Positions 27,149 through 35,927 of a stretch of 63,640 bases of DNA are shown piece by piece. How positions within the stretch are numbered: position 1 is the first letter of the stretch; each line of letters opens with the position of its first letter. The position numbers and the translations under genes were made by a program. Under the pieces are notes generated by a model. It was not told the origin of the DNA, did no database searches, and was given only the letters and a program-made list of their open reading frames with translations. The stretch comes from UBA1732 sp045114455 (GTDB lineage: Bacteria; Verrucomicrobiota; Lentisphaeria; Victivallales; UBA1829), in NCBI GenBank assembly GCA_045114455.1, contig JBGUKN010000053.1, forward strand, positions 1 through 63,640, written 5' to 3'.

Positions 27149-28333
27149 ATGAAAAAGATCATCATCTCGCTCCTCGTCATCGCCTCGATCGGCATGGCCT
27201 GGTATCTCATCAAGACCTACAAGGAAGAAGCCATCTACAAGAATCCGGCGTTCGCCTCCGGCAACGGCCGTCTTGAAGCGACCGAGATCAATATCGCCGC
27301 CAAGCTCGCGGGCAAGATCGAACAGGTCCTGGTCAACGAAGGCGACTACGTGAAGGCCGGTCAGACGCTCACCCAGATGCAGACCAACACGCTGAACGCC
27401 GAACTCGCACAGGCAAACGCCACCATCAAGGTGAAGGAAGCTGAGCTCGAACAGGCCAAGGCGCAGCTCCAGGTCGAGGAAGCCTCCCTCGCCGCCGCAA
27501 ACGCCGCTCTCGCCGCATCGAAAGCCTCGCTCGCCGCGAAGGTCAGCACGTACAATAATGCGAAGAGCCGTTATGAACGTTCGAAAGAACTGATGGAAAA
27601 GGACGTCGCGTCCCGCCAGACCTTCGAAAACGACGAGGCCATGTTCCAGTCCGCAGGCGCCAACGTCGACTCCGCCAAAGCCGAAATTCAGAGCGCCGAA
27701 GCCGACATCCAGAGCGTCGAAGCCGCGATCATTTCCGACAAGGCCGCCATCGTCAAGGCTGAAGCCGCCATCGCCGCCGCGAAGGCCGATGCCGACCGCA
27801 TCCAGGCCGACATCGACGACAGCACCCTCACCGCTCCGATCGACGGTCGCATCCAGTACCGCATCTCCGAAGTCGGCGAAGTCCTCAGTTCAGGCGGCCG
27901 CGTGCTCAACCTCGTCGACCTCACCGATGTTTATCTGACCTTCTTCGTCCCCGAGGAAACCGCCGGCAAGATCGCGCTCGGCGCGGACGCCCGCATCGTG
28001 CTCGACGCCATGGACGACGTCGCGATCCCCGCCACGATCTCCTACGTCGCCAGCGTGGCGCAGTTCACGCCGAAGACCGTCGAAACCAGAGTCGAACGCG
28101 AAAAACTCATGTTCCGCGTGAAGGCGAAGATCGATCCCGCCCTCCTCAAGCAGTACGTCGAATACGTCAAGACCGGTATCCCGGGCGTCGCCTGGGTCCG
28201 CCTCGACGAAAAGGAGCCCTGGCCGGACTTCCTCAAGACCCCGAAGGAGAAGGGTGAACCCATCCCCGAGCGCGCCGCCAACGCCAAGCCCGCCGACAAA
28301 CCCGCCGAGACGAACGGAACGGCCGCAAAATGA
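27149..28333 (+). CDS. HlyD-family membrane fusion protein (YhiI-like)
   Basis: A 394-residue periplasmic adaptor. One N-terminal anchor helix (MKKIIISLLVIASIGMAWYLI), a split lipoyl domain (GRLEATEINIAAKLAGKIEQVLVNEGDYVKAGQ and LTAPIDGRIQYRISEVGEVLSSGG), a long Ala/Glu/Lys coiled-coil hairpin between them (about 78-225) and a C-terminal beta-barrel region. AAAGGA precedes the start. The stop overlaps the next gene (ATGA). It should connect the ABC-2 permeases encoded next to an outer-membrane channel (not encoded here), forming a tripartite exporter. Confidence 0.9.
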   Translation: MKKIIISLLVIASIGMAWYLIKTYKEEAIYKNPAFASGNGRLEATEINIAAKLAGKIEQVLVNEGDYVKAGQTLTQMQTNTLNAELAQANATIKVKEAELEQAKAQLQVEEASLAAANAALAASKASLAAKVSTYNNAKSRYERSKELMEKDVASRQTFENDEAMFQSAGANVDSAKAEIQSAEADIQSVEAAIISDKAAIVKAEAAIAAAKADADRIQADIDDSTLTAPIDGRIQYRISEVGEVLSSGGRVLNLVDLTDVYLTFFVPEETAGKIALGADARIVLDAMDDVAIPATISYVASVAQFTPKTVETRVEREKLMFRVKAKIDPALLKQYVEYVKTGIPGVAWVRLDEKEPWPDFLKTPKEKGEPIPERAANAKPADKPAETNGTAAK

Positions 28334-31113
28334 GCAACTCCCCCTCCAATGAGGGCGTGAACATCGAACCGGTCGTCAGTTTCCGGAACCTGGCCCTGAA
28401 ATACGGCAAGACCCTGGCGCTGGACCATGTCACGCTCGATATCCCCGCGCGCAAGCTGATCGGCATGATCGGCCCGGACGGCGTGGGCAAATCCACGCTG
28501 CTGTCCCTCGTGACCGGGGCGCACGCCATGCAGGAGGGCGATCTGCGCGTCCTCGGCGGCGACATGCGCGACCGGGACCACCGAAACAGGGTGTGCCCGA
28601 AGATCGCGTACATGCCGCAGGGCCTGGGCAAAAACCTGTATTTCACGCTCACGGTCGAGGAAAACCTCCAGTTCTTCGCGCGCCTCTTCGGACACAACGC
28701 CGCCGAGCGCCGCCGCAGAATCGACCGCCTGACCAAAAGCACGGGCCTCTATCCCTTCCTCAACCGTCCGGCGGGCAAGCTCTCCGGCGGCATGAAGCAG
28801 AAGCTCGGCCTCTGCTGCTCCCTGATCCACGACCCCGACCTGCTTGTGCTCGACGAACCGACCACCGGCGTCGACCCGCTCGCACGCCGCCAGTTCTGGG
28901 ACCTGGTCGACTCCATCCGCGAAGCGCAGGAAAATATGAGCGTGATCGTGGCGACCGCGTACATGGACGAGGCCCAGCGGTTCGACTGGCTGATCGCAAT
29001 GAACGACGGCAAGATCCTCGACACGGGCACGCCCGCCGAAATTCTGAAGAAGACCGGCAAGGACAACCTCGACGACGCGTTCATTGAGCTGCTGCCGGAG
29101 GAACAGCGCGCAGGCCACAAGGCGCTGGTCGTGCCTCCGCTCGAGACCACCGAGGCAGACGGCTACTCCATTGAGGCCGAAGGCCTGACCAAGCGCTTCG
29201 GCTCGTTCACAGCTGTCGACCACGTCAGTTTCCGCATCCGCAAGGGCGAAATCTTCGGCTTCCTCGGCTCCAACGGCTGCGGCAAGACCACCACCATGCG
29301 CATGCTGACCGGGCTCCTGCCCGCCACCGAGGGCGTCGCCAAGCTCTTCGGCAACCCCATCGACGGCAGCTCGCTCGAAACCCGCAGGCATCTCGGCTAC
29401 ATGACGCAGCTCTTCTCGCTCTACGGCGATCTGACCGTGCGCCAGAACCTCACGCTCTACGCCCACCTGTACCAGATCCCCGAAGACGAGATTCCCGCAC
29501 GCGTCGACGCCCTGCTGACACGGTTCCAGCTGAAGGAGATCGAGGAGAAACTCCCGAACGATCTCCCGCTCGGCCTGAAGCAGCGCCTCTCCCTCGCCGC
29601 CGCGGTCATCCACGATCCCGAGATCGTGATTCTGGACGAACCGACGTCCGGCGTCGACCCCGTGGCCCGCGACCTCTTCTGGGAGCTCATCATCGAGCTT
29701 TCCAGAAAAGATAAGGTCACGATCTTCATCACGACCCACTTCATGAACGAGGCCGGACGCTGCGACCGCATCTCCCTGATGCACAGCGGACGTTCCCTCG
29801 TCTGCGACACCCCGGCGAACATCGTGGCGCAACGCAACGCCGCCACGCTCGAAGAGGCGTTCATCGGCGTCCTGGAGGATGCCGACCCGGAATCCAACAA
29901 GGCCGCCTCGGAGTCCTGCATCCAGAACGACGCGTCCCCAGAAGAGGAGGCCGTGCAGAAGGACGGATTCCTCGGCTGGCTCAGCTCCAAGTTCAATTTC
30001 CAGCGTTGCTACACCTGCTACTGGCGCGAACAGCTCGAACTCATGCGCGACCCGATCCGCGCCACGCTCGCGCTCTTCGGCGCGCTGATCCTGATGATCG
30101 TCATCGGGTACGGCATCAACATGGACGTGGAGAACCTGTCGTACGCCATCCTCGACAACGACCAGTCCGAAAAGAGCACGAACTACGGTCTGAACCTCTC
30201 CGGCTCGCGGTACTTCGACCAGCATCCGGACGTGAAAAGCCATGAGGAACTGGACAGGCGCATGGCGAACGGCGAACTCAGCGTCGTGGTCGAGTTCCCG
30301 CCCAAGTTCGGCAAGGACGTCGATGACGGCAATTCGCCCGACGTCGCCTTCTGGATCGACGGCGCAAACCCGTCCCGTGCGTCGACCATCAACGGTTATG
30401 CGTCGCTGATCCACAATGACTGGCTGAACTCTCTCGCACAGTATTCGCCCGACGGTTCGGGCGCGGACCAGATCTCCGTCCAGACGCGCTACCGGTACAA
30501 CCCGGACGTGGCGAGTTTGCCCGCCATGGTCCCCGCGACCATCCCGATCCTGCTGATGATGATCCCGGCCATCCTGGCCGCGCTGTCCGTCGTCCGCGAG
30601 AAGGAGATGGGCTCCATCACCAACCTGTACGTAACGCCGCTCACCCGGACGGAGTTCCTGCTCGGCAAGCAGTTCCCGTACCTGATCTTCTCCATGCTCA
30701 GCGCGTTCCTGCTGATCGTGATGGCCGTCACCATCTTCGACGTCCCGATCAAGGGCAGCTTCCTGACGCTGCTCGTTTCGCTGCTCGTCTACTGCATGGT
30801 CTCCACGGGCTTCGGCCTGCTGGCGTCCTCCGTGACGCGCAGCCAGATCGCCGTGATCTTCCTCACCATGCTCGCCACGATGCTCCCCTCGATCCAGCTC
30901 TGCGGCCTGACCAACCCGGTCGAAACGCAGAAGGGCGCCGCGCTTATCATCGGCAAAATCTACCCCGCCACGCACATGCTCCTGATCAGCCGCGGCGTCT
31001 TCAACAAGGCGCTCGGCTTCGCGGACCTGCACCATGAGTTCATGATCCTGGTCATTACGGTCCCGATCATTCTCGGCCTCGGCGTCCTCTGCCTGAAAAA
31101 ACAGGAGTCCTGA
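28330..31113 (+). CDS. ABC exporter: two ATPase domains fused to an ABC-2 permease (RbbA/YhiH-like)
   Basis: A 927-residue fusion. ABC domain 1 is about 14-245 (Walker A GPDGVGKST, signature LSGGMKQK, Walker B LLVLDEPTTGVDP). ABC domain 2 is about 283-515 (GSNGCGKTTT, degenerate signature LPLGLKQRLS in place of LSGGQ, IVILDEPTSGVDP). The membrane part runs from about 565 to 927: one helix near 577, a large periplasmic segment, then about five helices from 735 on, typical of ABC-2 permeases. The order matches E. coli YhiH/RbbA. Substrate is unknown; such systems export drugs or larger molecules. It overlaps the adaptor gene by four bases. Confidence 0.9.
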   Translation: MSNSPSNEGVNIEPVVSFRNLALKYGKTLALDHVTLDIPARKLIGMIGPDGVGKSTLLSLVTGAHAMQEGDLRVLGGDMRDRDHRNRVCPKIAYMPQGLGKNLYFTLTVEENLQFFARLFGHNAAERRRRIDRLTKSTGLYPFLNRPAGKLSGGMKQKLGLCCSLIHDPDLLVLDEPTTGVDPLARRQFWDLVDSIREAQENMSVIVATAYMDEAQRFDWLIAMNDGKILDTGTPAEILKKTGKDNLDDAFIELLPEEQRAGHKALVVPPLETTEADGYSIEAEGLTKRFGSFTAVDHVSFRIRKGEIFGFLGSNGCGKTTTMRMLTGLLPATEGVAKLFGNPIDGSSLETRRHLGYMTQLFSLYGDLTVRQNLTLYAHLYQIPEDEIPARVDALLTRFQLKEIEEKLPNDLPLGLKQRLSLAAAVIHDPEIVILDEPTSGVDPVARDLFWELIIELSRKDKVTIFITTHFMNEAGRCDRISLMHSGRSLVCDTPANIVAQRNAATLEEAFIGVLEDADPESNKAASESCIQNDASPEEEAVQKDGFLGWLSSKFNFQRCYTCYWREQLELMRDPIRATLALFGALILMIVIGYGINMDVENLSYAILDNDQSEKSTNYGLNLSGSRYFDQHPDVKSHEELDRRMANGELSVVVEFPPKFGKDVDDGNSPDVAFWIDGANPSRASTINGYASLIHNDWLNSLAQYSPDGSGADQISVQTRYRYNPDVASLPAMVPATIPILLMMIPAILAALSVVREKEMGSITNLYVTPLTRTEFLLGKQFPYLIFSMLSAFLLIVMAVTIFDVPIKGSFLTLLVSLLVYCMVSTGFGLLASSVTRSQIAVIFLTMLATMLPSIQLCGLTNPVETQKGAALIIGKIYPATHMLLISRGVFNKALGFADLHHEFMILVITVPIILGLGVLCLKKQES

Positions 31114-31115
31114 CC

Positions 31116-32234
31116 ATGATGCAAGCGATCAAAAACATCTTTCAGCTCGGGAAGAAGGAAATCCTCAGCCTCTGCCGCGACGGGCTCCTCATGGCGCTGA
31201 TCGTCTACTCCTTCTCCGCCGCGATCATCGTCGCCTCCAACGCCTCGACGGATTTCGCCGACGCCGCCATCGCGGTCGTCGACGAGGACCAGTCCCAGCT
31301 CTCGCAGCGCCTGACCGACGCGTTCCAGCCCCCGCTCTTCCTCCCCGTCGATATCATCCAGCGCAACGACATCGACCGCACGATGGACGAGGGCAGATAC
31401 ACGTTCGTCGTCGTCTTCCCCGTCGATCTCGAAAAGGACGTGATGGCGAACATGTGCCCGGAAGTCCAGGTCAACGTCGACGCCACGCGCATGTCGCAGG
31501 CGTTCACCGGCGCCGGATATATCCAGCAGATCCTGGCCACCGAGGTGCAGAAATTCGTGAAGGACAATTCGGGCGACTCCTCCGCCTCCCCCGCGAACAT
31601 CGTCATCCGCAACCGCTACAACGCGAACCTCTACGGCTCCTGGTTCAATGCGCTGATGCAGCTCGCGAACAACATCGCCATGCTCGCCATCATCCTCACG
31701 GGCTCGGCGCTCATCACGGAACGCGAGAAAGGCACGCTGGAGCACCTGCTCGTGATGCCCGTCACGCCGTTCCAGATCATGGCGTCGAAGATCTGGTCCA
31801 TGATGGCCGTCGTCATGGCCGCCGCACTCGCCGGACTCTTCCTGGTCGTCAGGTTCTACCTCAAGGTCCCGCTCGCGGGCTCCTACACGCTCTTCGCGGC
31901 CGGAATGGCGCTCTATCTCTTCGCGCTGACATCACTCGGCATCTTCCTGGCGTGCATGTCGCAGAACATGCCCCAGCTCGGACTCCTGATCATCCTCGTC
32001 CTGATGCCGCTGGAAATGCTCTCCGGCAGTTCCACGCCGCAGGAGAGCATGCCGGTCTGGGTGCAGAGGGTCATGCAGTTCGCGCCGACGACCCACTTCG
32101 TGAACATCACGCAGGGCATCCTGTTCCGCGGCGCGGGACTCAGGGCCATGTGGCCCACGTTCCTGAAGCTCTTCCTCATCGGCGCGACCCTTTTCGTGCT
32201 CTCGCTGAGACGCTTCCGCAAGTCCGTCGCATGA
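31116..32234 (+). CDS. ABC-2 type permease (YhhJ-like)
   Basis: A 372-residue inner-membrane protein: one N-terminal helix (LLMALIVYSFSAAIIVASNA), a periplasmic domain (about 45-180), then five helices from about 185. It contains the ABC-2 signature region LITEREKGTLEHLLVMPVTPFQIMASKIW and a late QNMPQLGLLIILVLMPLEMLSGSSTPQESMP segment, characteristic of YhhJ/YbhR-type subunits. It starts two bases after the preceding stop codon with AGGAG upstream and should pair with the permease half of the fused ABC protein. It is the last gene of the operon. Confidence 0.9.
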   Translation: MMQAIKNIFQLGKKEILSLCRDGLLMALIVYSFSAAIIVASNASTDFADAAIAVVDEDQSQLSQRLTDAFQPPLFLPVDIIQRNDIDRTMDEGRYTFVVVFPVDLEKDVMANMCPEVQVNVDATRMSQAFTGAGYIQQILATEVQKFVKDNSGDSSASPANIVIRNRYNANLYGSWFNALMQLANNIAMLAIILTGSALITEREKGTLEHLLVMPVTPFQIMASKIWSMMAVVMAAALAGLFLVVRFYLKVPLAGSYTLFAAGMALYLFALTSLGIFLACMSQNMPQLGLLIILVLMPLEMLSGSSTPQESMPVWVQRVMQFAPTTHFVNITQGILFRGAGLRAMWPTFLKLFLIGATLFVLSLRRFRKSVA

Positions 32235-32260
32235 CGGATCCGACCGGAACGATACAAAAG

Positions 32261-32296
32261 AATCCCCGCTTTCTTCGGAAGGCGGGGATTTTTTCT
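32261..32296 (+). terminator. Intrinsic terminator of export operon (probably bidirectional)
   Basis: Stem AATCCCCGC/GCGGGGATT (32261-32269 with 32282-32290), followed by TTTTTTC on the plus strand and ATTCTTTTG on the minus strand. Confidence 0.85.
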
Positions 32297-32386
32297 CTCC
32301 AGTGCGGGAGATTCTTTTTCGCCGTGCCCGGCGGAGGACTGACGCAAGGAACCTGCGCCGGCTTGTGACGCGGCGCGATATGCCGC

Positions 32387-32545
32387 TCAGGCGTTCTTGA
32401 ACATGGAAATGGCGATCAGGAGCAGAATCGCGATCAGCAGGAAAAGTCCACCGACGACATATTTTTTCCCGTTCTTCGGCTCATTTCCCGAATCCCGGGC
32501 GGATGCCTTGTCCGCGGCGTTCATTTTGTTTTTTTCGTCGTTCAA
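32387..32545 (-). CDS. Very small single-pass membrane protein
   Basis: A 52-residue protein if translation starts at TTG 32545, which has GGGAG seven bases upstream, or 45 residues from ATG 32524. The N-terminal half is charged (DEKNK, DKASARDSGNEPKNGKK); the C-terminal half is one hydrophobic helix (YVVGGLFLLIAILLLIAISMF) ending FKNA. No family is recognised. It is preceded by a structured leader and a promoter-like site (32663..32691) and followed by the bidirectional terminator at 32261..32296, which supports it as a real independent gene. Confidence 0.6.
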   Translation of the reverse strand: MNDEKNKMNAADKASARDSGNEPKNGKKYVVGGLFLLIAILLLIAISMFKNA

Positions 32546-32572
32546 TTGGCTGCTCCCTGCATGAAAACAAAT

Positions 32573-32637
32573 AGCCGGCCGAATACGGCAGACCCGGGGC
32601 GCCTGCCCCCCGAACCGGGCATGATCTCTCTCCGGCT
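32573..32637 (-). promoter_or_regulatory. Structured 5' leader of the very small membrane protein
   Basis: Outer stem AGCCGG/CCGGCT encloses a GC-rich inner stem CCCGG/CCGGG and a competing GGGGC/GCCCC pairing. It could be an RNA switch or simply an early terminator. It matches no riboswitch I recognise. Confidence 0.3.
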
Positions 32638-32662
32638 GTTTATGAAAAACCTACAATATTCT

Positions 32663-32691
32663 ATTATATATATCCGGTTTCGGAGTAAAAA
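32663..32691 (-). promoter_or_regulatory. Candidate promoter of the very small membrane protein
   Basis: Minus strand TTTTTA (32686-32691), 17-base spacer, TATAAT (32663-32668). The -35 box is poor. Confidence 0.45.
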
Positions 32692-32694
32692 CTA

Positions 32695-32763
32695 ACACGA
32701 TCGTTCCACTTTTTTCGACTTTTTTTTCGCCGACCACTTTTTGTATGCAGGGGACGATCGTGT
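32695..32763. repeat. Long inverted repeat at the kinase gene end
   Basis: ACACGATCGTTCC (32695-32707) pairs with GGACGATCGTGT (32752-32763), one bulge, across a 44-base AT-rich spacer. It abuts the stop codon of the kinase/beta-helix gene and might act as its terminator. Confidence 0.5.
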
Positions 32764-35057
32764 CATTTCCCGGCGGAAACCACGGTCAGAGTCAGCCTGT
32801 CTCCGGTCAGGTCCAGCCTGTAGCCGGAATCTCCGACGTTCACGGTCCGGCCGATGGCAAGCGCAACGGAGGGCCCGCCGGACGCATTCTGAAGCGTGAT
32901 CGTTCCGTTGAATCCCTCCGCGCCTTCCGCAAGCAGGTACGTGCCGTTCACGGCATTGCCCGCATTGATGCAGAACTCTCCGCCGGTGAGGTTGGAAAGG
33001 TTTTTGACATATGCAGGAGCGTTTGTCCTGTCTCCGAGCCGGAATGTCAGCTTCTTGAACTTGTACGGACCGTCGACGCGCAGCTGTCCGCCGGAAACCG
33101 TGATCCCGCCGTCGAAATCGCCGCCCCGTGCGTACTTGAACACCAGGACGCCGTCCTCCACGATCCAGGGCTCGTCGTAATCGGACACCGGGGCATCGAT
33201 CCTCATGACGCCGCCGCCGGTCTTGCGGATTGACATGTCCTTCCTGTGACGATCCGGACCGGATTTCTCTTCATACAGGGAACAGAAGGAGTCGCATCCG
33301 CTGCCGTCTCCGATGTTCAGCGTGCCGTTGATCCTGAATTCGACGGCGGCTTTCCCGTCCGTTCCGTTCAGCGCGATGAACCCGCCGAACCCGGAAACGT
33401 TTCCGAAGTCGGTGATCGTCTTTCCCTCCGTCACTTCATAGACCAGACTGCTTCTGTTGACATTGATTGCGCCGCCCATCCAATGGTAATGGGAGTTGCT
33501 CTGCGTGTTGTTGAACAGGAAGATCGTGTCGGAAATGAGGGCGGAGCTGTGGTTCAGGTCGACCGCGCCGCCAAATCCCACGCAGTAGTTTTCCTCGAAA
33601 CGGGCATTTCTGACCGTGAGCACGGCGTCTTTCACGCTGATCGCGCCGCCTGCGCTGAAGGCGGCATTGCGCCGGAACTTCGTGCCGTCCACGGTCAGGG
33701 ACCCGTTGGTCAGACGGAACGCGCCGCCCACGCCACCGAATCCGTGATCCATGTTATCGGCATAGGAACCGCCTTTGACCGTGAAGCTGCCGCCGTTCGC
33801 GCACAGGACCGCGCCGCCGCCCTCCCATCCTTCCGGTGTGGAGACTGTCCGCTCGGAAAAGTTGAGATGGTCAAGTATGATGTTTGCCGGGCTTCCGGTC
33901 GCCTTGTTGGTCGGCTCGAACCGCATGTCGCGCGTGATCAGGGACGGGTTGTCCAGCTTGATCTCGTTCCCGTCGGGCATATCGAACGAGATCGTCCGGA
34001 TGCCGCCGAGGTCGCGGGCGCGGTCGAGCGCCTCCCGCAAACTGTTTGCATGGTCGTTCGCATCCACGACGTCCCGCGCCGTCGTGACGACGAGCGGGTC
34101 GTCCTCCGCCTTGGAGGCGGGGTGGAAGACGGAGTAGAAGACGGTATTCGCGAGGAAAGTCACGCCCGGAACAAGAACCAGGAGAAGGAGCAGGATCCAG
34201 GCATATTTTTTAAGAAAGCCCCGTCCCCGTGCCGGAAACCGCCGATGCAGACGCGACCGGGCTTCCCCGACGGCCGTGATGAATTCCTCCGCGCTTTTGA
34301 ACCGTCCGTTCGGCGCGCCGCTGCATGCCTTCATGTAGAGCGGGAGCATGACTCCGATCTCCTGCAGCGGAATATCCCGCGGGACGGACGGAAACATCGC
34401 GGCATCCGTTCCGGACCAGGCGCAGAAAACGATCTTTCCGACCGCGTAAAGATCGCATGCCTTCGGATCGTAGCTGCCCGGATTCCCGATCATTTCGGGC
34501 GGGACGAAGCCGACTGTCCCGAATGGCGCCCCGGCAGGCCGGTTCAGGGCGTCGGAAAGCAGAGAGTAGTCGGTCAGCTTCGGTTCCCCGTCGAGGAAGA
34601 CGATGTTTTCCGGCTTGATGTCGCAATGGGCGAGTCCGGTTTCGTGAAGGTCCCGGATCGTTTTCAGAATCTTTTCCGCGATATCCAGGACCTCCTCCGG
34701 CGGGATCCTGCCGTTCCTTCCGATTCGTGCCGCGAGCGTGTCCGGTTCGTAATCCGGCCATTGGGCCAGGTTGTCCGCCGGCGGCATGACGCACCAGATA
34801 CGTCCGTCGGAAAGCCTTCCCTCCTTCAGGATGGGGACCAGTCCGGGAATGTGCGAGGAGACCGCGCGGCATTTTTCAATCCCGGCAAGTTCCCTTTCAT
34901 TGTCCGCCTTCTGAATGACTTTCAGGACTTTGTTCTGTTCGACGTCCTCCCGGACAAGGTACAGGTCGCCGTGACCGCCGCGGACGATCGGGGTAATGAT
35001 CGTCATGTCGTCCAGCCGATCGCCCTGATGAAAATCAAACGGGATCAGAAAGCTCAT
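32763..35057 (-). CDS. Ser/Thr-kinase-like domain, membrane helix and beta-helix ectodomain
   Basis: A 764-residue receptor-like protein. Residues about 18-265 are a eukaryotic-type kinase domain: glycine loop VRGGHGDLY, Lys46 (VLKVI), catalytic loop HCDIKPEN (144-151) in place of HRDxKPxN, TDYS (162-165) in place of DFG, and PPEM as the APE motif. A membrane helix spans about 285-306. The rest is a right-handed beta-helix/Pmp-like repeat region with many GGA-I/V and N-G-S turns (GGAFRLTNGSLTVDGTKF, AGGAISVKDAVLTVRNARFEENY). The start overlaps the ECF sigma gene stop (ATGA). Possibly a surface sensor signalling to that sigma factor; catalytic competence is doubtful. Confidence 0.8.
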   Translation of the reverse strand: MSFLIPFDFHQGDRLDDMTIITPIVRGGHGDLYLVREDVEQNKVLKVIQKADNERELAGIEKCRAVSSHIPGLVPILKEGRLSDGRIWCVMPPADNLAQWPDYEPDTLAARIGRNGRIPPEEVLDIAEKILKTIRDLHETGLAHCDIKPENIVFLDGEPKLTDYSLLSDALNRPAGAPFGTVGFVPPEMIGNPGSYDPKACDLYAVGKIVFCAWSGTDAAMFPSVPRDIPLQEIGVMLPLYMKACSGAPNGRFKSAEEFITAVGEARSRLHRRFPARGRGFLKKYAWILLLLLVLVPGVTFLANTVFYSVFHPASKAEDDPLVVTTARDVVDANDHANSLREALDRARDLGGIRTISFDMPDGNEIKLDNPSLITRDMRFEPTNKATGSPANIILDHLNFSERTVSTPEGWEGGGAVLCANGGSFTVKGGSYADNMDHGFGGVGGAFRLTNGSLTVDGTKFRRNAAFSAGGAISVKDAVLTVRNARFEENYCVGFGGAVDLNHSSALISDTIFLFNNTQSNSHYHWMGGAINVNRSSLVYEVTEGKTITDFGNVSGFGGFIALNGTDGKAAVEFRINGTLNIGDGSGCDSFCSLYEEKSGPDRHRKDMSIRKTGGGVMRIDAPVSDYDEPWIVEDGVLVFKYARGGDFDGGITVSGGQLRVDGPYKFKKLTFRLGDRTNAPAYVKNLSNLTGGEFCINAGNAVNGTYLLAEGAEGFNGTITLQNASGGPSVALAIGRTVNVGDSGYRLDLTGDRLTLTVVSAGK

Positions 35058-35698
35058 AACGGCAGATCCGGGTTGAAATCGGGATTGTCAACGCGGATTT
35101 CGGAAACGATCTTCCGAAGGGTCTTCCGGCACCGGGAGCAATAGACGTCGATCACGGAACGGCTGATCCCGAGATGCGTGGCGACTTCTTTGGGCGGACG
35201 TTCCTGAAGGACGACCATTTCGAAAATCGCAAAAGTCTTCGGTTCGACGTTGTTCCGGAGTTCATCGATCGCGGCGGAAAGAAGACAGTTCCGGTATTCT
35301 TCGTCGAATATTTTCCGGAACGGGTCGTTTCCTTCCTCACTTTCCGGGCAAAAAAGTGCCTCGTCCGGTTTTCCGGCATGGCCGGGACCGGATTCGTTCT
35401 CCCTGGAACATGCGGAAATGCGGGCAGGATCCTGAAGCATTTTCGCCGCCTTGTTCCGGACGAGCGTCCCGAAAAACGTTCTGAACTTCCCTCTCGAGGC
35501 GTCGTAGCGCAGAAGAACTTCCCCCTTGAACAGATCGAGCATGATCTCCTGCATGAGGTCCCTGCAGTCGTCCGGAGTCAGGCCCAGTTTCTGTCCGATG
35601 CAGAGGACCAGTCCCCAGTAAATGCGGTAGAACTCCTCCCAGGAGATCTCATCGCAATTCTGCATTCGTTTCAACAGCGTTTTCTTTGTCGTGTACAT
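35054..35698 (-). CDS. ECF-type RNA polymerase sigma factor
   Basis: A 214-residue sigma-70 family protein. Region 2 lies about 12-80 (EEFYRIYWGLVLCIGQKLGLTPDDCRDLMQEIMLDLF, then FRTFFGTLVRNKAAKML) and region 4 about 150-205 (TFAIFEMVVLQERPPKEVATHLGISRSVIDVYCSRCRKTLRKI, a clear helix-turn-helix). No region 3. Start taken at ATG 35698 (MYTTKKTLLKRM), because the 90 bases before it overlap a separate small gene. It is translationally coupled to the kinase/beta-helix gene, the typical layout for kinase-linked ECF groups in PVC bacteria. Target promoter unknown. Confidence 0.85.
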   Translation of the reverse strand: MYTTKKTLLKRMQNCDEISWEEFYRIYWGLVLCIGQKLGLTPDDCRDLMQEIMLDLFKGEVLLRYDASRGKFRTFFGTLVRNKAAKMLQDPARISACSRENESGPGHAGKPDEALFCPESEEGNDPFRKIFDEEYRNCLLSAAIDELRNNVEPKTFAIFEMVVLQERPPKEVATHLGISRSVIDVYCSRCRKTLRKIVSEIRVDNPDFNPDLPL

Positions 35699-35735
35699 GA
35701 GGGCGGGTCCGGGGCGTTGGCGTGTTCGGGAAGAT

Positions 35736-35846
35736 TCAACGGAACGATTTGAAGATGGCGACTGCGGCGAGGGCGAGGCACGCGACAATCGCAGCCGTGC
35801 AAAGCAGGTTCCAGATGTTTTCCGGGATTTTCGTCTTGAGTTTCAT
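35736..35846 (-). CDS. Tiny membrane peptide upstream of the sigma factor
   Basis: A 36-residue frame (MKLKTKIPENIWN followed by a hydrophobic helix LLCTAAIVACLALAAVAIF and KSFR). AGGA lies six bases before ATG 35846. It sits 37 bases ahead of the ECF sigma gene on the same strand, so could be a leader peptide or a membrane partner of the sigma/kinase pair. Too short for family recognition. Confidence 0.5.
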   Translation of the reverse strand: MKLKTKIPENIWNLLCTAAIVACLALAAVAIFKSFR

Positions 35847-35927
35847 ATCGGATCCTAGATGATATCCGGAATGGATGCAGCAGTCTGGGGGAAGAAGACT
35901 TGCCGGAAAGGTGCCATGCCGGACGAT

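Noticed and set aside
28042..31035. A 997-codon minus-strand frame opposite the ABC exporter
   Set aside because: Complementary shadow; the plus strand encodes intact Walker and signature motifs.
35699..35788. A 30-residue N-terminal extension of the ECF sigma factor
   Set aside because: Ser/Pro/Arg-rich and non-conserved in appearance; it overlaps a better-supported 36-codon gene.
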